NCBI GenBank assembly: GCA_009705185.1
Contig: WLCS01000074.1
Location: 1 to 5,636, forward strand
DNA length: 5,636 bases
Source of the DNA: Actinomycetota bacterium
GTDB lineage: Bacteria > Actinomycetota > Actinomycetes > Nanopelagicales > Nanopelagicaceae
Direction: 5' to 3'
A model generated the notes under the pieces. The model was not told where the DNA came from. It searched no databases and worked only from the letters and a program-made list of their open reading frames with translations. Below, piece by piece: positions 1 to 4,765 of the stretch (the stretch's first letter is position 1; the number at the start of each line of letters is the position of its first letter). A program made the position numbers and the translations under genes.

Positions 1-183
1 AATCCAGTTTCAACAATGGTTGCTGCATGCCGTCAATTATTTGGGCTTGAGAATCAATTCGGGGCAACTGCTGGTTCTTTCCCAAGCGAGCACCCACTGA
101 CTACATCACTGTTTTATATGGTGGTCATCATGGTGATATTCGTGCCGCTGAGCTTACGAAAGTATCGTAACTACGCTGAATAA
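1..183 (+). CDS. ABC-2 type transporter permease, C-terminal fragment
   Basis: Only the last 60 residues and the stop codon are present; the gene begins outside the window. The fragment opens with NPVSTMVAACRQLFG, which resembles the NPVS...A.R.LF motif just before the last membrane helix in DrrB/DrrC-type ABC-2 permeases of Actinobacteria. A hydrophobic helix at about fragment residues 35-51 (SLFYMVVIMVIFVPLSL) follows, then a short basic tail (RKYRNY). Such permeases pair with a separate ATPase to export drugs, lipids or glycans across the cytoplasmic membrane; the substrate cannot be read from this piece. The ATPase would be expected upstream. The stop lies only 3 nt from the stop of the convergent greA, so there is no room for a separate terminator between the two genes. 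Confidence 0.75.
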   Translation, partial: NPVSTMVAACRQLFGLENQFGATAGSFPSEHPLTTSLFYMVVIMVIFVPLSLRKYRNYAE

Positions 184-186
184 AAA

Positions 187-666
187 TTAGGCGTAAAACT
201 CGGCAGCTTTGATTTCTACTTTAATCTCGCGGCCGTTTGGAGCAGTGTAAGAAACTGTAGCTCCAATTTCTGCACCAAGAACTGCAGATCCAAGTGGTGA
301 TTTTTCAGAGTACACATCGAGATCACCTGTGGAAATTTCACGGGAGCCCAACAAGAATTTCATTTCATCGCCAGCAATGACAGCGGTAACAACCATTCCA
401 GCGCCAACTTTTCCATCAGCACTCGCAGGTGGTGTACCAATGTGTGCGTTCTCAAGCATCTGCTTTAACTGGCGGATGCGAGCTTCCATTTTTCCTTGTT
501 CATCACGAGCTGCGTGGTAGCCGCCGTTTTCTTTTAGGTCACCCTCAGCACGTGCTGCTTCAATTTTGGCTGTTATTTCTTTACGACCTTCGCCTTCAAG
601 CTGCGCGAGTTCAGCAGCTAAACGGTCAGCTGCTTCTTGTGTTAGCCAAGTCTGTTGTGAACTCAT
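187..666 (-). CDS. greA: Transcription elongation factor GreA
   Basis: A 159-residue protein, the usual GreA length. GreA enters the secondary channel of RNA polymerase and stimulates cleavage of backtracked RNA. The N-terminal coiled coil (about residues 5-75) carries the tip motif EGDLKENGGYHAARDEQG at 41-58, in which Asp43 and Glu46 match the acidic residues that reach the polymerase active site. The C-terminal FKBP-like domain (about 85-159) carries the conserved YSEKSPLGSAVLG stretch at 119-131. I start at the ATG complementary to 664-666 because MSSQQTWLTQEAADRL matches the normal GreA N-terminus. A longer reading from a TTG at 711 adds 15 residues unlike the family and runs into the upstream gene. 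No Shine-Dalgarno sequence precedes the ATG; the 20 nt before it are pyrimidine-rich, with a possible -10 element. The gene follows DUF4307 after 29 nt. Confidence 0.97.
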   Translation of the reverse strand: MSSQQTWLTQEAADRLAAELAQLEGEGRKEITAKIEAARAEGDLKENGGYHAARDEQGKMEARIRQLKQMLENAHIGTPPASADGKVGAGMVVTAVIAGDEMKFLLGSREISTGDLDVYSEKSPLGSAVLGAEIGATVSYTAPNGREIKVEIKAAEFYA

Positions 667-674
667 AGAAGAGA

Positions 675-680
675 ATGTTA
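675..680 (-). promoter_or_regulatory. Possible -10 element for a leaderless greA transcript
   Basis: On the minus strand the hexamer TAACAT (TANNNT pattern) ends 8 nt before the greA ATG, so transcription would begin at or within 2-3 nt of the start codon. This would explain the missing ribosome binding site, since leaderless mRNAs are common in Actinobacteria. No -35 element at proper spacing is visible (a TTGCCG lies about 25 nt upstream, too far). The hexamer alone could occur by chance. Confidence 0.3.
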
Positions 681-695
681 GGGGATGTGCCCTGA

Positions 696-1088
696 TTAGA
701 GAACTCGGCAACCTGCAATGCCCGCATTAACAGCATCAGCGCGCGTAGGAATAACGGTGCTTCGCTCGACAAAGCTTTCGCCCGCTTTGATGATGTCATC
801 AATTTGGCCAACTACATTTTTTTCATAATCTCGAGCAGTCAAAGTACAGATAATCACATCATCTGCATTATTTCTTTCGACAAAGTAACGAATAATTGGT
901 TTGCGTGGATCTTGAGTCGTAAATGAAATGAGCTCACTGCGAACTGTTGGTTGAGCGTGGTGTAAACCCGCCCACACAATCCAAATTCCGCCCACGAGAG
1001 CAAAGCCAATTGCAAATTTAAGCCAAGACCGAGACGGCTTTATGCCGTATCTATCGTTGTAATCAAATTGGCTCTCATTGGAAGTCAT
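696..1088 (-). CDS. DUF4307 family single-pass membrane protein
   Basis: A 130-residue protein matching DUF4307, an actinobacterial family of unknown function encoded beside greA. It has a short N-terminal cytoplasmic part with the RYG motif at 13-15, one membrane helix at about 23-41 (LKFAIGFALVGGIWIVWAG), then an extracytoplasmic domain of about 88 residues that looks like a small beta-sandwich. Cys81 (in CTLTARD) and Cys127 (in GCRVL at the end) are the family's two conserved cysteines and could form a disulfide outside the membrane. The start ATG (complement of 1086-1088) has GAGAG on its own strand about 9 nt upstream, within a palindrome shared with the divergent gene. Probably co-transcribed with greA. 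The gene family assignment is firm; no function can be assigned. Confidence 0.85.
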   Translation of the reverse strand: MTSNESQFDYNDRYGIKPSRSWLKFAIGFALVGGIWIVWAGLHHAQPTVRSELISFTTQDPRKPIIRYFVERNNADDVIICTLTARDYEKNVVGQIDDIIKAGESFVERSTVIPTRADAVNAGIAGCRVL

Positions 1089-1107
1089 GGGAGAATTCTC
1101 TCATGAC
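1084..1107. repeat. 24-bp inverted repeat spanning both divergent start codons
   Basis: The core GAGAATTCTC (1091-1100) is a perfect palindrome, and pairing continues outwards to 1084/1107 with one mismatched pair (1090 G against 1101 T), so 22 of 24 bases are paired. The two start codons, CAT at 1086-1088 for the minus-strand DUF4307 gene and ATG at 1103-1105 for the plus-strand small gene, occupy mirror-image positions. Each half also supplies the ribosome binding site of the opposite gene (GGGAGA at 1089-1094 for the plus gene; GAGAG complementary to 1097-1101 for the minus gene). Part of the symmetry follows from placing SD-plus-ATG on both strands so close together; it may also be an operator. 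Confidence 0.8.
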
Positions 1108-1255
1108 CAAAGACGTAGAAGTAGGTGTAGCTGGATCGCTCACAATGATTGTGCTTTTCTCGTCTGTCGCTTTATTGCTCCGTAGTTTTTATAAGCGTTA
1201 TACCAATCTCCAAAATCGCAGCGATGAGAATCGTGAGAACGAAGGCAACAATTAA
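1103..1255 (+). CDS. Small single-pass membrane protein (50 aa)
   Basis: This ATG-initiated frame encodes 50 residues: MTKDVEVGVA, a hydrophobic helix at about residues 8-26 (ending VALLLRSF), then a basic and polar tail (YKRYTNLQNR) rich in Asn, Glu and Arg. A good Shine-Dalgarno sequence, GGGAGA at 1089-1094, lies 8 nt before the start, and the topology (short N-terminus outside, positive tail inside) is sensible, so I regard it as real. In many Actinobacteria a similar tiny protein with a helix followed by a RS(F/M)xKxxxxL-like tail is encoded just downstream of mca, which is absent here; that likeness is from memory and not decisive. It overlaps the start of the SURF1 gene by 32 nt, which suggests translational coupling. 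Function unknown. Confidence 0.65.
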   Translation: MTKDVEVGVAGSLTMIVLFSSVALLLRSFYKRYTNLQNRSDENRENEGNN

Positions 1256-1943
1256 GAAAGTATTTCAAGGACTGCTTGTCCTTGTTCTTGTTTCATCCTT
1301 TTTAGGACTTGGGTTCTGGCAACTTGATCGTGCTCAAGAAATGCGTACACCGTCAGCGGTCACGGTAGATTCCAAGATCTACGAGCTTTCATCGCTGATG
1401 AAATCAACTGAGACCGTTCCTGCAGCGAGTATTTATAAATCAGTCACTGCGCGCGGAAATTACATCGCCAACTTCAAGGCACCCAACCAAATCGATGGCA
1501 ATAAAAAAGTTGCCGATTGGGAAATCGCACTTCTTCAAACACAAGCAGATCCAGAAAGTGCGATTTTGGTTGTCCGTGGATTATGGAAAGACCGACTTTC
1601 AGAACCTCAATTAGCGATGTCGAACTCAGTGGAAGTTACGGGAACTCTCATGCCCCATCAGTTTGATGATCGTGCAGAAAATACTTCGCAACAACTTTCG
1701 CGTTTGGATAGCAGCCTGCTGGTCAGTTCCGTCTCGGCTCAGCTGTACGACGGATTCATTATTGCAACGTCTGAGAAAATTAGAGAAGGTGCAATTGAGC
1801 GGACTCGCGTTTCTCCACCGAAACTCTCTTCGGGTGTACCTGGCTATTACTGGCAGCACATTTCGTACGTTGTCATCTGGTGGTTTATGGCCGGGCTAGT
1901 AATTTGGATGCCGTTCTATAAACGTCGCGAGAATAAGTTATAG
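1224..1943 (+). CDS. SURF1 family cytochrome oxidase assembly protein
   Basis: A 239-residue protein with SURF1 architecture: an N-terminal membrane helix (about 14-31) running into the hallmark GFWQLDRAQE (30-39), a large extracytoplasmic domain, and a C-terminal helix (about 212-230). Family landmarks include VTARGNY (74-80), VVRGLW (116-121), EVTGTLMPHQ (137-146) and the C-terminal QHISYVVIWW, whose His212 corresponds to the conserved helix histidine tied to heme a handling in bacterial SURF1 proteins. SURF1 assists insertion of heme into subunit I of aa3-type cytochrome c oxidase. I chose the ATG at 1224; the frame stays open up to a TTG at 1149, but that extension lies inside the small upstream gene and adds no family sequence. 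A GTG at 1233 is another possibility. No strong ribosome binding site is visible, which fits coupling to the overlapping upstream gene. Confidence 0.88.
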   Translation: MRIVRTKATIKKVFQGLLVLVLVSSFLGLGFWQLDRAQEMRTPSAVTVDSKIYELSSLMKSTETVPAASIYKSVTARGNYIANFKAPNQIDGNKKVADWEIALLQTQADPESAILVVRGLWKDRLSEPQLAMSNSVEVTGTLMPHQFDDRAENTSQQLSRLDSSLLVSSVSAQLYDGFIIATSEKIREGAIERTRVSPPKLSSGVPGYYWQHISYVVIWWFMAGLVIWMPFYKRRENKL

Positions 1944-1952
1944 AGTTCAGCC

Positions 1953-2267
1953 ATGACTCAGAGTCCCACTAATTCAGCTCTCACACGATTTCGATTACTG
2001 GCCGTGTTGTGCGGCGTGAACTTACTTTTGCTGATGTTTGGCTATATGCCTGCCAAGTACATTTTCGATGCAATTGATGGCAATAAGTGGCTCATAGCGA
2101 TTCCAATCGCCCACGGCTATTTATATATCGTCTATATCTTGACCGTGCTTCAAATTGGCGTCCAAAGAAAAATGACTTTCATGACGATCATCGCCCTCAT
2201 TGCAGCAGGAACAATTCCATTCGCATCCTTTGTTGCAGAGCGAAAAGTTGTTAAGAAGTACGCGTAA
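1953..2267 (+). CDS. DUF3817 family integral membrane protein
   Basis: A 104-residue protein with three predicted membrane helices at about 13-31, 47-69 and 74-93. It carries the DUF3817 signature: an RFRLLA start to helix 1, a GYMPAKY loop, the IAHGYLYIVY motif (52-61), and GTIPFASFVAERK (86-98) at the end of helix 3. This actinobacterial membrane family has no established function that I can state. It starts 9 nt after the SURF1 stop codon and its end overlaps the prenyltransferase gene by 20 nt, so it is almost certainly co-transcribed with both. Only a weak AGAG precedes the start. The position between a heme-oxidase assembly factor and a polyprenyl synthase does not by itself point to a role. 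Confidence 0.88.
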   Translation: MTQSPTNSALTRFRLLAVLCGVNLLLLMFGYMPAKYIFDAIDGNKWLIAIPIAHGYLYIVYILTVLQIGVQRKMTFMTIIALIAAGTIPFASFVAERKVVKKYA

Positions 2268-3024
2268 CCGAATTAAATCTCTTCTCTATCCCTTTTATGA
2301 ATGGCGGATAGTAAAAGATTTAGATTTCAGTCAAACCCCCGAACACGTCGGAGTCATCCTCGATGGAAATAGACGGTGGGCGAAAGAGAATCCACACCCA
2401 AATGATCCAAAAGGACATCAGCGCGGGGCTGACAAAATTAAAGAATTTCTTGGTTGGTGCGATGAAGCTGAAGTAAAAGTAGTCACTTTGTGGTTGCTCT
2501 CTACTGAAAATTTCAAACGCACTCCTGAAGAACTCGATGGACTTCTTAAGATAATTGGCGAGACCGTCGATGCGCTCTGTGCGACTGGAAAATGGAATAT
2601 CAAAGCTGTGGGAGCGCTAGACCTTTTACCCGAGTGGCTGCGAGTTAAATTAGCGAACTTGCCTCAGGTGACCGACGGGGGTGTAGAAGTAAACGTTGCA
2701 ATTGGATATGGCGGACGCCGCGAAATCGTTGATGCCGTGAAGAGTTATATGACTGCCGAATTCGAAGCCGGTCATTCGATGCAAGAAGCGGCGAAGAAAT
2801 TAACTGCCGAAGAGATTTCTAATTTCCTTTACACCGCCGGCCAGCCAGATCCAGAACTTCTGATTCGCACATCCGGAGAACAACGTTTGAGCGGTTTCTT
2901 ACTGTGGCAATCAGCCCTCTCAGAATTCTATTTTTGCGAGGCATACTGGCCAGACTTTCGCCGGGTTGATTTCCTTCGTGCGCTTCGTGCCTATTCACAG
3001 CGCCATCGTCGCCTAGGGGCTTAA
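2248..3024 (+). CDS. uppS: Short-chain-type cis-prenyltransferase (isoprenyl transferase)
   Basis: A 258-residue cis-prenyltransferase, which condenses isopentenyl diphosphate onto an allylic diphosphate in Z configuration. Motifs: HVGVILDGNRRWAKE with catalytic Asp39 and DGNRRW at 39-44; LLSTENFKR (83-91); GYGGRREIVDAV (153-164); PDPELLIRTSGEQRLSGFLLWQ with RTSGE at 207-211; and SEFYF (225-229) with the metal-binding Glu226. The N-terminus (RIKSLLYPFYEWRI), the LLSTEN block and the end (AYSQRHRR) resemble M. tuberculosis Rv1086, a Z-farnesyl diphosphate synthase, more than the long-chain UppS, where this block reads AF(S/T)(S/T)EN. The enzyme may therefore supply a short Z-primer for decaprenyl or undecaprenyl phosphate; that is inference. 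I start at TTG 2248, which gives the expected N-terminal length; an ATG at 2200 would add 16 atypical residues deep inside the previous gene. It overlaps DUF3817 by 20 nt. Confidence 0.93.
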   Translation: MLRSTRNRIKSLLYPFYEWRIVKDLDFSQTPEHVGVILDGNRRWAKENPHPNDPKGHQRGADKIKEFLGWCDEAEVKVVTLWLLSTENFKRTPEELDGLLKIIGETVDALCATGKWNIKAVGALDLLPEWLRVKLANLPQVTDGGVEVNVAIGYGGRREIVDAVKSYMTAEFEAGHSMQEAAKKLTAEEISNFLYTAGQPDPELLIRTSGEQRLSGFLLWQSALSEFYFCEAYWPDFRRVDFLRALRAYSQRHRRLGA

Positions 3025-3057
3025 AGCCCATTAAGTAAACGTTGTATTACATCTCTC

Positions 3058-3083
3058 CTATTAATGGCGTGTCGCACTAATAG
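3058..3083 (+). other. Imperfect inverted repeat between uppS and phoH
   Basis: In the 135-bp gap 3025-3159, arms CTATTA (3058-3063) and TAATAG (3078-3083) pair perfectly, and an inner GCG (3067-3069) pairs with CGC (3073-3075) around a TGT loop, with a mismatch and one bulged base between. The stem is AT-rich and followed by a T-rich but interrupted stretch (3084-3108), so it is a poor factor-independent terminator; it could be a weak terminator, an operator or chance. A second small symmetry, GGGCTTAAAGCCC, spans the uppS stop codon (3017-3029). No clear phoH promoter is visible in the gap. Confidence 0.3.
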
Positions 3084-3159
3084 TCCAATTTATTCGTTCT
3101 ATCTTTTACGAGTTAGAAGCAGCACCCCGTCGATTACAACTAAAGAGAATGGTTAGGCA

Positions 3160-4494
3160 TTGGCTACTTCAAAGTCAGCAGCTAGCAAGAAGAGCAATTT
3201 GGCCCGCAAGACCTATGTTTTAGATACGTCAGTACTTCTGGCTGACCCCGGTGCTTTGCTGAAATTTGAAGAACACGAAGTAATCATTCCTATTGCAGTC
3301 ATTGGCGAATTAGAGACTAAGCGCGACCATCCCGAACTCGGATATTTTGCACGCGCAGCTCTACGCGCACTTGATGATTTACGAATTGAACACGGTCGAC
3401 TTGATACGCCACTGACTATTACGCCAGAAGGCGGAACTCTCTCTGTCGAACTTAATCACACAGATCTGAGCACCTTGCCACATGGATTTTTGCGTGATGG
3501 CACAAATGACTCACGCATCTTGGCAATATCCAAGAATCTTATGTCAGATGGAAAACGAGTAGTTCTGGTCACCAAAGATTTGCCGCTTCGCGTGAAGGCA
3601 TCATCAGTAGGTGTTGAAGCGCAGGAATATCTAGCAGAACTTGTATCCAATAGCGGATGGACAGGCATCGAAGAACTTTCGGTTGGCCATAGCGTGATTA
3701 ATGATTTATATGCATCAGATCGTGCAGACCACGAAGCTGCACATTCTTTGCCAGTGCACACAGGAATAGTTCTGCATTCGGAAAAAGGAAGTGCACTCGC
3801 TCGCGTTACTGAAAATAAACAATTGCAATTAGTACGAGGCGATCGCCAAGCATTTGGCCTTCATGGTCGCAGCGCCGAACAGAGAATCGCTTTGGATTTA
3901 TTACTCGATGAATCCATCGGAATCGTTTCACTTGGTGGCCGCGCAGGTACAGGTAAATCCGCACTTGCGTTGTGCGCCGGACTTGAAGCGGTCATGGAGA
4001 AAAGACTTCACAAAAAAGTTGTGATCTTCCGTCCGCTCTATCCGGTCGGCGGACAAGAGCTCGGATATTTGCCAGGCAGCGAAGGCGAAAAAATGTCGCC
4101 ATGGGCGCAGGCAGTCTTCGACACTTTAGGAGCGCTAGTTAGCCAGGCGGTCATTGATGAAGTCATCGACCGAGGCCTCATTGAAGTTCTGCCGCTGACC
4201 CACATTCGCGGCCGCTCTCTTCACGACTCATTTGTGATCGTCGATGAAGCCCAGTCACTTGAACGAGGCGTTCTGCTGACCGTGCTCTCGCGCATTGGCC
4301 AATCTTCACGAGTTGTTCTGACCCACGACGTGGCTCAGCGCGATAACTTGCGAGTCGGCCGCCACGACGGGGTTGTCGCAGTCGTTGAGACCCTCAAAGG
4401 CCACCCACTCTTTGCCCACGTGACCCTGACACGATCAGAGCGCTCGCCAATCGCCGCCCTGGTCACCGAGATGCTCGAGGGGCCTGTTCAATAA
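3160..4494 (+). CDS. phoH2: PhoH2: PIN-domain ribonuclease fused to PhoH ATPase
   Basis: A 444-residue protein of two domains. The N-terminal PIN nuclease (about 18-150) begins [12 protein letters not shown] and carries the acidic metal site: Asp22, Glu52 (in [17 protein letters not shown]), Asp117 (in TNDSRIL) and Asp140 (in [10 protein letters not shown]). The C-terminal PhoH P-loop ATPase (about 235-440) has Walker A GRAGTGKS (260-267), [16 protein letters not shown] (291-306), Walker B FVIVDEAQ (358-365), a THD...RDNLRVG stretch (388-400) and the closing RSERSP (425-430). The mycobacterial relative (Rv1095) is an ATP-dependent RNA unwinding and cleaving enzyme, so this is likely a cytoplasmic RNA helicase-nuclease. 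The start is a TTG with AAAGAGA 11 nt upstream; no in-frame ATG exists before residue 128, inside the PIN domain. The last 174 nt are GC-rich compared with the rest. No recognisable antitoxin-like partner gene lies upstream. Confidence 0.95.
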   Translation: MATSKSAASKKSNLARKTYVLDTSVLLADPGALLKFEEHEVIIPIAVIGELETKRDHPELGYFARAALRALDDLRIEHGRLDTPLTITPEGGTLSVELNHTDLSTLPHGFLRDGTNDSRILAISKNLMSDGKRVVLVTKDLPLRVKASSVGVEAQEYLAELVSNSGWTGIEELSVGHSVINDLYASDRADHEAAHSLPVHTGIVLHSEKGSALARVTENKQLQLVRGDRQAFGLHGRSAEQRIALDLLLDESIGIVSLGGRAGTGKSALALCAGLEAVMEKRLHKKVVIFRPLYPVGGQELGYLPGSEGEKMSPWAQAVFDTLGALVSQAVIDEVIDRGLIEVLPLTHIRGRSLHDSFVIVDEAQSLERGVLLTVLSRIGQSSRVVLTHDVAQRDNLRVGRHDGVVAVVETLKGHPLFAHVTLTRSERSPIAALVTEMLEGPVQ

Positions 4495-4623
4495 GTTTGC
4501 GGGGCACGTTGATATTCCCCTGGATTGGCCCTATTTAAATCTCACAGTGACAAATGGGACATTTTAGACATCGCCCTAGCTGACCTGCGGTTTTACCTAT
4601 CCACAGTCAGACATTTTTCTGTG

Positions 4624-4660
4624 AATTTGCGACTCACGCAGGCCAAAATTTGCGACTCAC
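4624..4660 (+). repeat. Two 14-bp direct repeats, 23-bp period
   Basis: The identical 14-mer AATTTGCGACTCAC occurs at 4624-4637 and 4647-4660, separated by 9 bp. A 23-bp period is close to two helical turns, so both copies face the same side of the DNA, as expected for paired binding sites of a dimeric or cooperative regulator. The first copy is preceded by GTG, giving a GTGA...TCAC pair with a 9-nt spacer. Neither copy lies in a gene. No known regulator is assigned. Confidence 0.75.
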
Positions 4661-4701
4661 CCCCTGTATTGAAACCCTTGGCCTATTCCCCGCAGACCAA
4701 A

Positions 4702-4716
4702 ACCTCAATTTGAGGT
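4702..4716. repeat. 15-bp perfect inverted repeat
   Basis: ACCTCAATTTGAGGT consists of 7-bp arms, ACCTCAA and TTGAGGT, around a single T. It lies 50-64 bp before the wall hydrolase start codon. A one-base centre makes it better suited to an operator than to an RNA hairpin, although a 6-bp stem with a 3-nt loop is possible. A 10-bp palindrome, ATGGCGCCAT, follows at 4718-4727. Confidence 0.55.
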
Positions 4717-4750
4717 GATGGCGCCATGTGTGGAAAAGGATCGAGTCCAG

Positions 4751-4757
4751 AAAGGAG
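4751..4757 (+). promoter_or_regulatory. Shine-Dalgarno sequence of the wall hydrolase gene
   Basis: AAAGGAG lies 8 nt before the ATG at 4766, the strongest ribosome binding site in the window. It decides the start: an ATG further upstream at 4715 in the same frame has no such signal and would place charged residues before the signal peptide. Confidence 0.9.
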
Positions 4758-4765
4758 TCGCCGAG

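Larger units (their letters stand above)
4495..4765 (+). promoter_or_regulatory. Repeat-rich leader upstream of the wall hydrolase gene
   Basis: This 271-bp stretch holds no credible gene but an unusual density of repeats. Direct repeats: a 14-mer at 4624-4637 and 4647-4660, and CGCAG(G/A)CCAAAA at 4637-4648 and 4691-4702. Inverted repeats: TCACAGTGA (4542-4550), AGGCCAA/TTGGCCT (4640-4646 with 4678-4684), a 15-bp element (4702-4716) and ATGGCGCCAT (4718-4727). TGCGGGG at 4498-4504 could pair with CCCCGCA at 4688-4694, closing a region of about 200 nt. It probably contains the hydrolase promoter and operators, or a structured 5' leader. I looked for the c-di-AMP (ydaO) riboswitch that precedes some actinobacterial wall hydrolases and did not find its conserved blocks. 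No clear -35/-10 pair was identified. Confidence 0.45.

Noticed and set aside
667..711. Extended greA start at TTG 711
   Set aside because: The extra 15 residues do not resemble any GreA N-terminus and would overlap the DUF4307 stop; the ATG at 666 gives a standard 159-residue protein.
1131..1153. Lac-operator-like half site (ATTGTGAGCG on the minus strand) within CACAATGATTGTG
   Set aside because: It lies inside the small coding gene, only one half matches, and no LacI-family gene is present. Chance is the simplest reading.
1149..1223. Upstream extension of the SURF1 frame (TTG 1149)
   Set aside because: It sits in the body of the small membrane gene and adds residues before the family's normal N-terminus; ATG 1224 fits better.
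3064..3156. 30-codon frame ending just before phoH2, as an antitoxin candidate
   Set aside because: No ribosome binding site, no recognisable sequence, and much shorter than the mycobacterial partner. It is in frame with uppS and phoH2 by chance.
4621..4637. CRP/GlxR-type site (GTGA...TCAC)
   Set aside because: The half sites are 9 nt apart instead of the 6 needed, and the match arises from the 14-mer repeat.
4525..4713. 62-codon frame in the leader of the wall hydrolase
   Set aside because: TTG start without SD, no domain or membrane segment, and it runs through direct and inverted repeats, so non-coding regulatory sequence explains the region better.
4495..4765. c-di-AMP (ydaO/yuaA) riboswitch
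   Set aside because: Expected from gene context, but the conserved GGUGAAUCC-like and CAGCUAACC-like blocks are not present on the plus strand.
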